A stretch of 42,496 nucleotides of DNA from NCBI GenBank assembly GCA_035546635.1, contig DASZWJ010000033.1, positions 1-42,496 on the forward strand, read 5' to 3'. Shown here one piece after another: positions 1 through 8,390 of the stretch. A program made the position numbers and the translations under genes. Every line of letters begins with the position of its first letter. The stretch's first letter is position 1. This DNA comes from Gammaproteobacteria bacterium. GTDB taxonomy: Bacteria > Pseudomonadota > Gammaproteobacteria > JAURND01. The notes below the pieces were generated by a model. It saw only the letters and a list, made by a program, of their open reading frames with translations. It did no database searches and had not been told where the DNA came from.

Positions 1-816
1 GGCACGGTGGTGATCGGCGAGGGCGAGCGCGACGAGGCGCCGATGCTTTTCATCGGCGAGAAAGTGGGCGCTGGCGGTCCCAAGATCGATATCGCGCTCG
101 ATCCCCTCGAAGGCACCACCATCACGGCGAAAGGCCTGCCCAATGCGCTTGCCGTCATGGCGATGGCCGAGCACGGCGGCTTTTTGAACGCGCCCGATGT
201 CTACATGGACAAGATCGCGGTGGGCGGAGGCTTGCCCGACGGCGTCGTCGATCTCGACAAGACGCCGGCCGCCAACCTGAAGGACCTCGCCAAGGCCAGG
301 AAGGTGGACGTGTCCGATCTCGTGGTCTGCATCCTCGACCGGCCGCGCCATGCCGAATTGATCGCCAAGGTGCGCGAAGCCGGCGCGCGCATCATGCTGA
401 TCGGCGACGGCGACGTTTCGGGCGTCATCGCCACCTCGACCGGCGACTCGGGCATCAGCATCTACATGGGCTCGGGCGGCGCGCCGGAAGGCGTGCTGGC
501 GGCGGCGGCCCTGCGCTGCATCGGCGGCCAGATCCAGGGCCGGCTTCTGTTCCGCAACGACGACGAGAAGGCGCGCGCCCGCAAGTGGGGCATCACCGAT
601 CTCAATCGCAAATACTCGATGACCGACATGGCCAAGGGCAATGTGATGTTCGCCGCCACCGGCGTCACCTCGGGCTCGATGCTGAAGGGCGTGCGACGCT
701 TCGGCAACGGCGCGGAGACGCATTCGATCGTCATGCGCTCCAAGACCGGCACGGTCAGGTGGGTTTCCGCCCATCACAATTTCTCGATAAAGACTGGCCT
801 GCCGAGCTGGGCTTAG
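1..816 (+). CDS. glpX: Class II fructose-1,6-bisphosphatase (GlpX), 5' end missing
   Basis: Hydrolyses fructose-1,6-bisphosphate to fructose-6-phosphate in gluconeogenesis, in the cytoplasm. The reading frame is open from the first base of the window, so the start lies upstream; relative to the usual length of about 320-340 residues, the first 50-70 residues are missing. Family motifs visible in order are GEGERDEAPMLFIGEKVG, the metal-binding DPLEGTT, YMDKI, IGDGDVSG and GSGGAPEG. The GC-rich codon use matches recJ downstream but not anything after 3434. glpX just upstream of recJ is an arrangement I associate with alphaproteobacteria. The GTG at position 7 is internal and not the real start. 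Confidence 0.95.
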   Translation, partial: GTVVIGEGERDEAPMLFIGEKVGAGGPKIDIALDPLEGTTITAKGLPNALAVMAMAEHGGFLNAPDVYMDKIAVGGGLPDGVVDLDKTPAANLKDLAKARKVDVSDLVVCILDRPRHAELIAKVREAGARIMLIGDGDVSGVIATSTGDSGISIYMGSGGAPEGVLAAAALRCIGGQIQGRLLFRNDDEKARARKWGITDLNRKYSMTDMAKGNVMFAATGVTSGSMLKGVRRFGNGAETHSIVMRSKTGTVRWVSAHHNFSIKTGLPSWA

Positions 817-870
817 CCATTCTTGTCGGACGCGGACCCGGCCGCAGACACGCCGGGCAACGCGACCGGC

Positions 871-1380
871 ATGAAGAAAGCAGGGAGCGCCTTGGCTGTC
901 GCAATGTTGTCGTGGCTGGCGCTGCCGGCCGCGGCCCAGGATGCGTGCGGCCTGCTGCCTTCGGCGGTGGCCCGGGACCCCGACCCTTTCTCGGCCTATA
1001 TCCCGCCCATCGACAATGCGCAGTCCTTGCCGAAGGAGGGCGTCTTCGCGCTGAAGCTGCGGCCAGTCGCCGATGTGATCTATCCGGTCGCGCCGGCGCG
1101 CGGCAGCGACAGTGGCAATGGCGGCATTGTCACGCTCGAATACATTCCCGCCGGTCGCTACCGCATCGTCCTGTCGGAGACCGGCTGGATCGATGCGATC
1201 CAGGACGGCAAGCGCCTGCCGATCTTGGGGCCCGACCGGGCGACCAACTGCCCCGGCACGCGCGAGAGCGTGCAGGTCGAGGTGAAGGGCGAGGCGCTTA
1301 CGCTGCAGATCGGCGGGGTGAAAGCTAAGCGCGTCAACATCGCCGTCCTGCGCCTCTGGCCGTTCGAATGGAAGTGGTAA
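871..1380 (+). CDS. Small exported protein of unknown function
   Basis: Predicted 169-residue protein. Starting at ATG 871 gives MKKAGSALAVAMLSWLALPA followed by AAQ-D, a typical Sec signal peptide, so the mature protein should be periplasmic or secreted. The upstream in-frame TTG at 823 would bury this signal, which is why 871 is chosen, although no clear ribosome binding site precedes it. The mature part contains two cysteines, one just after the signal peptide and one near residue 127, which could form a disulfide. I recognise no family. It lies between glpX and recJ on the same strand and shares their GC-rich codon use. Confidence 0.7.
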   Translation: MKKAGSALAVAMLSWLALPAAAQDACGLLPSAVARDPDPFSAYIPPIDNAQSLPKEGVFALKLRPVADVIYPVAPARGSDSGNGGIVTLEYIPAGRYRIVLSETGWIDAIQDGKRLPILGPDRATNCPGTRESVQVEVKGEALTLQIGGVKAKRVNIAVLRLWPFEWKW

Positions 1381-1467
1381 CAGCAGGCGTCCGCCGCCGC
1401 CACTTTGCCCACAGCCCTTGCGCGCAGACGCAGTAGCGCGATAGCGACTGGCAGGTACATTGGCGGC

Positions 1468-3288
1468 ATGTCTTCCGAAGTCCGGACCATCCGCGCCGCC
1501 TTCCTCGGTGTCGAGCGATCGCTCACCGGCCGACGCTGGGCGGAACGGCTTTCAAATGAGCGGATCGCGCTGGCGATGGCGCAGCGCCATGGCTTGCCCG
1601 AGGCGATCTGCCGGTTGCTGGCGGCCCGCGAGGTCGATCTCGAAGGCGTGCCGGATTTTCTCGAACCGACCTTGCGCAAGTTCCTGCCTGATCCGTCGCA
1701 TCTCAAGGACATGGATGTCGCGGTCGAACGGGTGGTGAAGGCGATCCAGGCCAGCGAACGGATCGCCATATTCGGCGACTATGATGTGGACGGCGCGACG
1801 TCGTCGGCCCTGCTGCTGCGCTTCTTCCGCAGCGTCGGCGCCGATGTCGGCATCTACATCCCGGATCGGCGCAAGGAAGGCTACGGCCCGAATACGGCCG
1901 CACTGCTCAAGCTCAAGGAAGAAGGGACGGCGCTCGTCATCACGGTCGATTGCGGTGTCACCGCCCACGAACCGCTGGCGGAAGCCAGGCAGGCCGGCCT
2001 CGATGTCATCGTGATCGATCACCATCAGGCCGAGATTGCCTTGCCGCCGGCGCTGGCCGTCGTCGATCCCAATCGGCTCGATGATGCGAGTCCCCACAAG
2101 CAGCTCGCGGCGGTAGGCGTTGCCTTCCTGCTCGCCGTTGGCGTGAATCGCGCCCTCCGCGCCGTCGGCTGGTACAGCGCTACGCGGCCCGAGCCCGATC
2201 TGCGGCGGTGGCTCGATCTCGTGGCGTTGGGGACCGTGGCCGATGTCGTGCCGCTCACCGGCATCAATCGTGCGCTGGTGCGCCAGGGATTGCGGGTGAT
2301 GGCGGACCGTGCCAATGCCGGCCTCGCCGCCCTGGCCGATGTGGCGCGCCTGCGCGAGCCGCCGGGCGCCTACCATCTCGGCTTCCTGCTCGGGCCGCGG
2401 GTCAATGCCGGCGGCAGGGTGGGCCAGGCCGATCTCGGCGCCCGTCTGCTGGCCAGCGACGATCCGCACGAGGTGGGCGCGCTGGCGCTCAGGCTGGACG
2501 AGTTCAATGCCGAGCGTCGGGCGATCGAGCGTGCTGTGCTCGATCAGGCGATCCAGCACATCGAACGCACCTACGGTCCGGAGCGCCAGGGGCTTCCGGC
2601 GGCGCTCGTGGTGGAGAGCGACGGCTGGCATGTCGGTGTGATCGGCATCGTGGCGAGCCGGCTGGTCGAGCGCTACGGCCGGCCCGCTTTTGTGATCGGC
2701 ATGGACGGCGACGTCGGCAAGGGTTCCGGCCGCTCGGTGCGCGGGGTCGATCTCGGTGCCGCGGTCATCGCTGCCCGCCAGTCGGGATTGCTGATCAACG
2801 GCGGCGGTCATGCCATGGCGGCCGGCCTGACGGTGGCGCGCGAGAGGCTCGCCGCGCTGGCGGCCTTCCTCGACGAGCGCGTGGCGCCGCAGCTTGGCGC
2901 AGCCCCCGCCATCCGCGAGCTCGGCATCGATGCGGCCCTGACGCCGGGCGCGGCGACGCAGGATCTCGTCACGATGATCGAACGCGCCGGTCCGTTCGGC
3001 GCGGGCAACGCCTTGCCGCGCTTCGCCCTGACCGGTGTGCGGGTCGACTATGCCCAGCCGGTGGGTGACGGCCACGTTCGTTGCACGCTGGTCGGGCAGG
3101 AGAGGGGACGGATCGAGGCAATCGCCTTCCGCGCCAGCCAGACAGCGCTCGGTCCGGCACTGCTCGATCAAGCCAAGCCGATCCTGCATGTGGCGGGCGC
3201 GCTGCGGATCGACCACTACAACGGCCGCGAGAGCGTGCGCCTGCAGATCGACGACGCCGCATCGGCTGCCGGAACGGTGCTCAGCTAG
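1468..3288 (+). CDS. recJ: Single-stranded-DNA-specific exonuclease RecJ
   Basis: 5'-3' exonuclease on single-stranded DNA, acting in RecF-pathway recombination and mismatch repair. About 606 residues, the normal size. The DHH phosphoesterase core is clear: FGDYDVDGATSSALLLRF, then TVDCG, then VIDHHQAE. A later LLGPRVNAGGRVGQADLGARL and the DHHA1 motif INGGGHAMAAGLT follow, with an OB-fold-like C-terminus. I chose ATG 1468 (MSSEVRTIRAAFLG) because the 21 residues gained from the TTG at 1405 look unrelated to the family. GC-rich like glpX. It ends about 70 bases before tRNA-Glu, after which the composition changes abruptly. Confidence 0.95.
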   Translation: MSSEVRTIRAAFLGVERSLTGRRWAERLSNERIALAMAQRHGLPEAICRLLAAREVDLEGVPDFLEPTLRKFLPDPSHLKDMDVAVERVVKAIQASERIAIFGDYDVDGATSSALLLRFFRSVGADVGIYIPDRRKEGYGPNTAALLKLKEEGTALVITVDCGVTAHEPLAEARQAGLDVIVIDHHQAEIALPPALAVVDPNRLDDASPHKQLAAVGVAFLLAVGVNRALRAVGWYSATRPEPDLRRWLDLVALGTVADVVPLTGINRALVRQGLRVMADRANAGLAALADVARLREPPGAYHLGFLLGPRVNAGGRVGQADLGARLLASDDPHEVGALALRLDEFNAERRAIERAVLDQAIQHIERTYGPERQGLPAALVVESDGWHVGVIGIVASRLVERYGRPAFVIGMDGDVGKGSGRSVRGVDLGAAVIAARQSGLLINGGGHAMAAGLTVARERLAALAAFLDERVAPQLGAAPAIRELGIDAALTPGAATQDLVTMIERAGPFGAGNALPRFALTGVRVDYAQPVGDGHVRCTLVGQERGRIEAIAFRASQTALGPALLDQAKPILHVAGALRIDHYNGRESVRLQIDDAASAAGTVLS

Positions 3289-3357
3289 GTTTTGCGGGCG
3301 TTTCCGCGCCTTGATTTCGGCCTCCGGGCCCGTTACACCCACCCGCTCTTGCGCCTC

Positions 3358-3433
3358 GTCCCCATCGTCTAGAGGCCTAGGACATCGCCCTTTCACGGCG
3401 GTAACAGGGGTTCGAATCCCCTTGGGGACGCCA
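3358..3433 (+). tRNA. tRNA-Glu (anticodon TTC)
   Basis: The cloverleaf can be drawn by hand. The acceptor stem is GTCCCCA with TGGGGAC. The anticodon stem TCGCC/GGCGG closes the loop CTTTCAC with TTC at 3392-3394. The T arm is AGGGG-TTCGAAT-CCCCT, and CCA is encoded at 3431-3433. The gene lies exactly at the boundary between GC-rich sequence upstream and AT-rich sequence downstream, which makes it a possible misassembly or integration point. Confidence 0.97.
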
Positions 3434-3474
3434 TATTTAGGTGTTCTTTGTATCACTGCAGCACCCCTCTTTAA

Positions 3475-3544
3475 AAGGCTAGGGTATCCACACATCTTTC
3501 CTTAGCTTCCAGGCTAAGGAAAGATGTGTGCATACCCTAGCCTT
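3475..3544. terminator. 32-bp near-perfect hairpin, possible two-way terminator
   Basis: Left arm 3475-3506 (AAGGCTAGGGTAT...CTTAGC) and right arm 3513-3544 are reverse complements with one mismatch, around a 6-base loop. It lies between tRNA-Glu (+) and the Nudix gene (-), which converge here, so a role in ending transcription from both sides is plausible. The arms are longer than those of ordinary intrinsic terminators and have no pronounced T-run, so a repeat element is an alternative. Confidence 0.6.
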
Positions 3545-3559
3545 AAAAGGTGGAGTAGA

Positions 3560-4186
3560 CTAGTCAAAATCCGTCGGCCAATCCAAATGTGTATAATGTT
3601 CAAAAAATCTCAATATCTGCGCCTTAGTCACTCGATTGATCGATAATTCCGGCAGTTCATCTTTAGCAAAAAAATCCACCGCTGACGTTTCATCACTGGT
3701 TTGCGGACTACCGCCTATTAATTCGCATAGAAAAAAACATTTATAGGCATGCGGCCATTCTGGAGGATGATCCTGTTTTTGTTTATCCAGTAACGCCAAT
3801 AATTTAACGGCTCGGGTTTCATAACCGGATTCTTCACGAATTTCGCGCACAACCGCGCTACTTGCAGATTCATTAATATCAATCCAACCGCCAGGCAATG
3901 ACCAAAGATCATCCGCGCGTTCTTTCACCATTAAAATTTTATTATCTTTAAATACCACACCACGACCATCGAGTTTTGGCGTGGCGTAACCTGATTCCGC
4001 TGTGAATACATTGATAATATGCTCATGAGAGGCATTGGTGTGTCCGGCCATCATTTCTGCGCTGAGTTTTAATATGGCTTTAAATCGGTGCAAGTCGAAA
4101 ATATTTTTACTGTAGGTTAAACCATTTTGTGCGATGGCTTGCAATTCGCTGGCCCATTTTAGCCATTGGGTGTTGTTGGGTTGCAT
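3560..4186 (-). CDS. Nudix hydrolase with N-terminal helical extension
   Basis: Predicted 208-residue hydrolase of a nucleoside diphosphate linked to another group, such as ADP-ribose or CDP-choline. The Nudix box is complete at about residues 98-120: GGWIDINESASSAVVREI then REESGY, fitting G-x5-E-x7-REUxEExGU. The first 65 or so residues (WLKWASELQAIAQNGLTYSK...) look like the helical N-terminal domain found in Nudix proteins that act on nucleotide-sugar or CDP-choline substrates. Start ATG 4186 has an AGGAA site upstream. This is the first gene after the composition break. The exact substrate cannot be read from the sequence. Confidence 0.88.
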   Translation of the reverse strand: MQPNNTQWLKWASELQAIAQNGLTYSKNIFDLHRFKAILKLSAEMMAGHTNASHEHIINVFTAESGYATPKLDGRGVVFKDNKILMVKERADDLWSLPGGWIDINESASSAVVREIREESGYETRAVKLLALLDKQKQDHPPEWPHAYKCFFLCELIGGSPQTSDETSAVDFFAKDELPELSINRVTKAQILRFFEHYTHLDWPTDFD

Positions 4187-4259
4187 AGTTTTGTTCCTAG
4201 GAATATTATATCCCCCCTTGAAAAAGGGTGGGCAAGAAGGGATTTAAGGGGTATTGAAT

Positions 4260-5120
4260 TCACCTCCTACGCTTGATCTCGCTTACAGAAATACTAAATT
4301 CCTGCATATTTTCGTTAAATCTTTTTTCAACACAAAAAGCATGACCATAAATCACTTCATAAGTCACCGGGAAGCGCGATTCTTTATCTCGCCATTTCTC
4401 ATAATTTTCTAAAAATTTTTGTAAGCGCTTTTTCCCTGTCAAAAATTGATGTCGCTCCACTAGCAAATTCTGCCAACCGCAAAGCTTTAAATCACGCAGT
4501 AATTGGCGGGGATTAGCATAGGATAACATAATCACCTCTCTATCCATCACCGGCTCTACCAAATGCGCGCGCAATATCGCATCGCCAATATCATGCATAT
4601 CAAAAAACACATGTACATGCGCCATCTCATCCACTTCTGCCCAACTTGCGCGAAGCTCCTGCAGGGTGTCTGGTCCTAGTGTGGAAAATAATAACAAACC
4701 ACCGGGTTTTAATACCCTTTGTGTTTCTGCTAAAACAGCTTCTATATCTTCACACCAAGGCAGCATGAAATTGGACACGACTAAATCTACAGAAAACTCC
4801 GGCAAGGGTAATTGTTCAGCATCCGCACAAATCCAGGTAATTTCTGGTTGTGCACTATGATTTTTTTGGGCTTGCTTAAGCATGGATTCTGCAAAATCTA
4901 CAGCGATGATTTGCGCTTCGGGATAGCGTTTTGCTAAAAAACCACTGCTATAGCCAGTACCTGCACCCAGATCGAGGATAACCTGCGGCTGGATACGCAT
5001 AAAATCCAAACGTGCATCCAAGCGCCGTGCTACTTCGCGTGCAATAATTGCAACGCTATCATAGGTGGCAGCGGCGTAGTTGGCCGCATTTTTTATAGCA
5101 GTTTTAGTAAAGATAGACAT
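4260..5120 (-). CDS. bioC: Malonyl-ACP O-methyltransferase BioC
   Basis: Methylates malonyl-ACP with S-adenosylmethionine so that fatty-acid synthesis can build the pimeloyl chain for biotin. About 286 residues, the usual size. The N-terminal AAATYDSVA resembles the BioC signature (A-x-TYD-x-x-A). SAM-binding motif I is VILDLGAGTGYSSGFLA, with AVDFAESML after it and the later VVSNFMLPWC and LKPGGLLLFSTLGPDTL. It lies head to head with comF, and bio genes are often near comF in gammaproteobacteria. No other bio genes are in the window. Confidence 0.88.
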   Translation of the reverse strand: MSIFTKTAIKNAANYAAATYDSVAIIAREVARRLDARLDFMRIQPQVILDLGAGTGYSSGFLAKRYPEAQIIAVDFAESMLKQAQKNHSAQPEITWICADAEQLPLPEFSVDLVVSNFMLPWCEDIEAVLAETQRVLKPGGLLLFSTLGPDTLQELRASWAEVDEMAHVHVFFDMHDIGDAILRAHLVEPVMDREVIMLSYANPRQLLRDLKLCGWQNLLVERHQFLTGKKRLQKFLENYEKWRDKESRFPVTYEVIYGHAFCVEKRFNENMQEFSISVSEIKRRR

Positions 5121-5269
5121 TTTTTACGGTATTGTTGAAAGTGATATGGTGAGTAAAAATAATCTTTTTATTGCGGTTCTTCTCCCACAATGTCCCCAAC
5201 AAAGCTGAGGGATAGCCACCAGGGGAGAGGTAAATTAAAAGAAAGATTCCCACTTGAGAAATAAACACC

Positions 5270-5971
5270 ATGAAATGGCTAAAAACAGCCTGCAACTGGC
5301 TGCTCCCCCCTCTGTGTGCACTTTGTCGCAATCCTACAACCAATGCCGCATTATGTACACTTTGCCTTGACGAACTGCCTTGGATTAAAAACGCCTGCCC
5401 ACGCTGTGCCAGACCCTTGATGGGAGAAAATAGACCCTGTGGCAACTGCTTGCGCGCACCTCCCCTCTACCAAATTTTGCTAGCACCCTTTGCCTACAAA
5501 CCGCCGCTTGACCATTTAGTGCTGGCGTTGAAATTTGGCAATCAATTCACCTATGCAGAAATTCTTGGCAACTTACTTGCGACTGTCGTTGCTGATTACT
5601 ATCCACAAAACTACCGACCAGAATTGATTATTCCCGTGCCACTGCACCCACAACGCTTGCGCGAACGCGGTTACAATCAGGCGTTAGAAATAGCCAGACC
5701 GCTACACAAAAAACTGCATATCCCCTTAAGTATCCATCAATGCCAACGACAGATTGCCACCCAACCGCAAGCTCTGATACCTGCAAATGAGCGGAAGCGT
5801 AATATGCGGCAGGTTTTTTCTATTAATAGCCCTATTCTGGCCAGCCATGTGGCAATTGTGGATGATGTGGTGACGACCGGCACGACGGTTGGAGAATTAG
5901 CCCGGGTATTACAAAAAGCAGGCGCACAAAAGATAGATATTTGGTGCTGTGCGCGTACGGAGTTTGTTTAA
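5270..5971 (+). CDS. comF: ComF family phosphoribosyltransferase-like protein
   Basis: Predicted 233-residue ComF/GntX-type protein linked to natural transformation and DNA uptake. The N-terminus has four CxxC zinc-binding pairs (CALC, CTLC, CPRC, CGNC) within the first 65 residues. The C-terminal half is the phosphoribosyltransferase fold, with PVPLHPQRLRERGYNQA and the PRPP loop VAIVDDVVTTGTTVGELA. Divergent from bioC; the stop is 2 bases from the 3' end of the EamA gene on the other strand. Together with pilBCD at 17-21 kb it suggests a type IV pilus/competence system. Confidence 0.92.
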   Translation: MKWLKTACNWLLPPLCALCRNPTTNAALCTLCLDELPWIKNACPRCARPLMGENRPCGNCLRAPPLYQILLAPFAYKPPLDHLVLALKFGNQFTYAEILGNLLATVVADYYPQNYRPELIIPVPLHPQRLRERGYNQALEIARPLHKKLHIPLSIHQCQRQIATQPQALIPANERKRNMRQVFSINSPILASHVAIVDDVVTTGTTVGELARVLQKAGAQKIDIWCCARTEFV

Positions 5972-5973
5972 AA

Positions 5974-6894
5974 TCACCTGTCTGATGACAGCTTGCGATA
6001 CTCCAAAAACCGCGAAACTGCCACACAAGCAATACCTACCAATATCAAAATCATAGAAATCAAAGTATTTATTTTAATTGCTTCACCCAGTATCGCTGCA
6101 GAACTCAGCAGACCAATAACTGGAACCGCCAAAAGCAACAACGAAATCGTAATCGCAGGTAACTGCCGATTCAGCTCAATCACCCCCCAATAAGCAAAAG
6201 CACTGGCGATAGGTCCCAAATAGGCGATTTGCCATGCCAAATGCCATGACCAATCAATTGCAGGCTTAGGTTCAAAAATAAGTGCCATCATCCATACAAA
6301 AAGTGTCCCCAAAAGCATTTGCCAAGGCGCCAATTCCAAGGGACTGCGATGGTGTATACCAAAACGCACATGAATAATCACCATAGCCCAAATAAAAGCG
6401 GCTAACAATAATAACCCATTGCCCTTCAAGGCTAGAGAATCATGCCAATTGAAACTCAAAGGATTAAACATGCATAACACACCGAGGATGCCCACAATAA
6501 TTCCCAACAATGCCAGCTTGGATAAATGTTCTTTAAAGAACAACACGGCAATCGGCGTCACCCACAAAGGCGTGGTATACGTCAGAATAGCGCTACGTCC
6601 AGCTTCTACATGCATTAATCCCAACATAATCAGCATGGTAAAACAGCCCATTTGTAAAACACCAACTGAAAACAGCAAAGGTAAATCCTGACGATTCGGT
6701 AAAAATTTTCGACCGGACGCCCATAAAATAATAAACAAAGTGAGTGTACCCACACCCAAGCGCAATACAGCCAACCACAAGGGCGGAACTGCCGGCAGCG
6801 CCAGCTTCATAATCGGCCAGCTGAACCCCCATGCACATAGCACCAGCGGGGTTAATAATATTAAAGTTGTGGGTTTAAAATAAGTTTGGCTCAT
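5974..6894 (-). CDS. EamA/DMT family transporter
   Basis: 306-residue inner-membrane protein of the drug/metabolite transporter superfamily. It has about ten hydrophobic segments arranged as two EamA repeats; the first starts at LILLTPLVLCAWGFSWPIMK and the second around GNGLLLLAAFIWAMVIIH. The family exports amino acids or other small metabolites, but the substrate cannot be deduced. Starts with ATG 6894. The 3' end nearly touches that of comF, and a small CTGTC-TGAT-GACAG hairpin at 5978-5991 lies at this junction. Confidence 0.88.
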   Translation of the reverse strand: MSQTYFKPTTLILLTPLVLCAWGFSWPIMKLALPAVPPLWLAVLRLGVGTLTLFIILWASGRKFLPNRQDLPLLFSVGVLQMGCFTMLIMLGLMHVEAGRSAILTYTTPLWVTPIAVLFFKEHLSKLALLGIIVGILGVLCMFNPLSFNWHDSLALKGNGLLLLAAFIWAMVIIHVRFGIHHRSPLELAPWQMLLGTLFVWMMALIFEPKPAIDWSWHLAWQIAYLGPIASAFAYWGVIELNRQLPAITISLLLLAVPVIGLLSSAAILGEAIKINTLISMILILVGIACVAVSRFLEYRKLSSDR

Positions 6895-7149
6895 TCAGGA
6901 TGATCCTTAATACTATGTTTGTTGACATATGATGCCTTTATTTCTTGAAGTTTCCTATATCCAAATTTAAAGCGAATTCCAACCATCACCTGCTCGCAAG
7001 AGAGGTAAATGTTTTTGTTTAAAATTCTTTTCCATTCAAATAGTTATCAGATCTTTTCCACAAACATAAGAAAATCTCTCAACTTGTTCTATATTTTTTA
7101 ATATGACAACAACACTTTATGGAAATCCCAGACTTCAGAGAGGAAGAAT

Positions 7150-7608
7150 ATGAAAACAATTAAACATATCATACTTGCAGCCACTGCATTATTGGCTCTC
7201 ATCGTCACTGCGCCTGCATTTGCGCAAAAAGTATTTGTTTTTGATCCCCAAGCACATAGCTGGTCAGCTTTTGATAATGGCGAGCTAGTAGGTACTGGAC
7301 GCGCTTCAGGTGGATCAAGTTATTGTCGCGATTTAGGACGCAGTTGTCATACACCAGTTGGTGTGTTTCATGTGTTGAGCAAAGGCAGTGCAAGCTGCAA
7401 ATCCTCGAAGTTCCCCATCCCGGGGGGTGGGGCTCCCATGCCTTATTGCATGTTTTTTTCTGGTAACTATGCGATACATGGCTCCAATGAAGTTCCTCCA
7501 GGCCGCAATGCTAGCCACGGCTGCATCAGAGTCGTACCTAGCGCTGCACTATGGTTAACCAGAAACTTTATCGATATTGGAACTAAGGTGGTGGTCAAAC
7601 CCTACTAA
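7150..7608 (+). CDS. Exported L,D-transpeptidase (YkuD domain)
   Basis: 152 residues. An N-terminal signal peptide (MKTIKHIILAATALLALIV...APAFA-Q) leads into a compact YkuD domain. The catalytic signature is present as NYAIHGSN followed by NASHGCIR, giving the conserved His, Ser-His-Gly-Cys and Arg. Such enzymes make 3-3 cross-links in peptidoglycan or attach proteins to it in the periplasm. The GAGGAAG site 7 bases before ATG 7150 sets the start. Single-gene unit with a terminator hairpin just after it. Confidence 0.9.
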   Translation: MKTIKHIILAATALLALIVTAPAFAQKVFVFDPQAHSWSAFDNGELVGTGRASGGSSYCRDLGRSCHTPVGVFHVLSKGSASCKSSKFPIPGGGAPMPYCMFFSGNYAIHGSNEVPPGRNASHGCIRVVPSAALWLTRNFIDIGTKVVVKPY

Positions 7609-7630
7609 AAACCCTAACAGAATAGCCTCA

Positions 7631-7662
7631 ATGCCAGCTTTCGCTGGCATTTGGCTTTATTA
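7631..7662 (+). terminator. Intrinsic terminator after the L,D-transpeptidase gene
   Basis: Stem ATGCCAGC (7631-7638) pairs with GCTGGCAT (7643-7650) around a TTTC loop, followed by the T-rich TTGGCTTTATT. It starts 22 bases after the stop codon. Confidence 0.75.
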
Positions 7663-7769
7663 ATCTGGTCATCCTGAGATTCTTGGAGAAAGTACCGTTT
7701 GAGTTTTATCCTCATTTCATCTAATCTTGCATACACCTCTCACCCACCCTCAGAACAATACATAAAATC

Positions 7770-8390
7770 ATGGAACTACTAGAAACCCTAGCCAAATGTC
7801 CCCTAATCGCCATATTACGCGGTATTACCCCCAAGGAAGTACCTGCCATTGGCACTATCCTGGTTAACTCAGGATTTACCTGCATCGAAGTGCCACTGAA
7901 TTCCCCTGTCGATCCACTGAACAGTCTGGAATTATTAAGCAATTTATTTCAAGACCGTGCGCTCATCGGCGCAGGGACGGTAACCCATGTCGATCAGGTT
8001 TATGAAGTCAAAAAGCGCGGCGGCAGGCTTATTGTCATGCCGCATACCGATACCACCATTATCCAGGCAGCAAAAGAAGAAGGATTATATTGCATACCCG
8101 GATTCTACACCCCCACAGAAGCCTTCACAGCGATTAATGCCGGCGCCGATGCGCTAAAACTCTTTCCAGCACCGATTCCGGCTATGCTAAAGGCGTTTAA
8201 AACAGTATTACCTGCAGATATTCCTGTGTTGCCGGTAGGCGGTATCACCCCCACGACTATGCCACATTACATGCAAGCAGGCGCAGGAGGTTTCGGACTG
8301 GGTTCCAATTTATATGCTCCAGGTGATTCCCCTGACACAGTAGCGCAAAATGCCAAGGTTTTTTATGACACAATACGCGAATTATCCTAG
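7770..8390 (+). CDS. dgoA: 2-dehydro-3-deoxy-6-phosphogalactonate aldolase-like (DgoA/Eda family)
   Basis: 206-residue class I aldolase that splits 2-keto-3-deoxy-6-phospho sugar acids into pyruvate and glyceraldehyde-3-phosphate. It reads closer to DgoA than to Eda: PLIAILRGITPKEV, EVPLNSPVDPLNSLELL, LIGAGTVTHVDQV, the Schiff-base lysine in ADALKLFPA, and LPVGGITP. The stop overlaps the start of the SDR gene by 41 bases, so the two should be translated together. The pairing suggests oxidation and breakdown of galactose or a related sugar. No dgoK or dgoD is in the window. Confidence 0.85.
   Translation: MELLETLAKCPLIAILRGITPKEVPAIGTILVNSGFTCIEVPLNSPVDPLNSLELLSNLFQDRALIGAGTVTHVDQVYEVKKRGGRLIVMPHTDTTIIQAAKEEGLYCIPGFYTPTEAFTAINAGADALKLFPAPIPAMLKAFKTVLPADIPVLPVGGITPTTMPHYMQAGAGGFGLGSNLYAPGDSPDTVAQNAKVFYDTIRELS

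Noticed and set aside
585..1328. 247-codon plus-strand frame over glpX and its neighbour
   Set aside because: Arg-rich low-complexity product typical of an off-frame reading of GC-rich DNA; glpX and the exported protein explain the region.
1552..3495. Long 647-codon open frame on the minus strand
   Set aside because: It is antisense to recJ and runs through the tRNA-Glu complement (the known spurious GVPKGIRTPVTAVKG text). GC-rich DNA gives such shadows; recJ has all its motifs.
5104..5445. 113-codon minus-strand ORF over the start of comF
   Set aside because: Overlaps comF antisense and the bioC start, with no recognisable domain.
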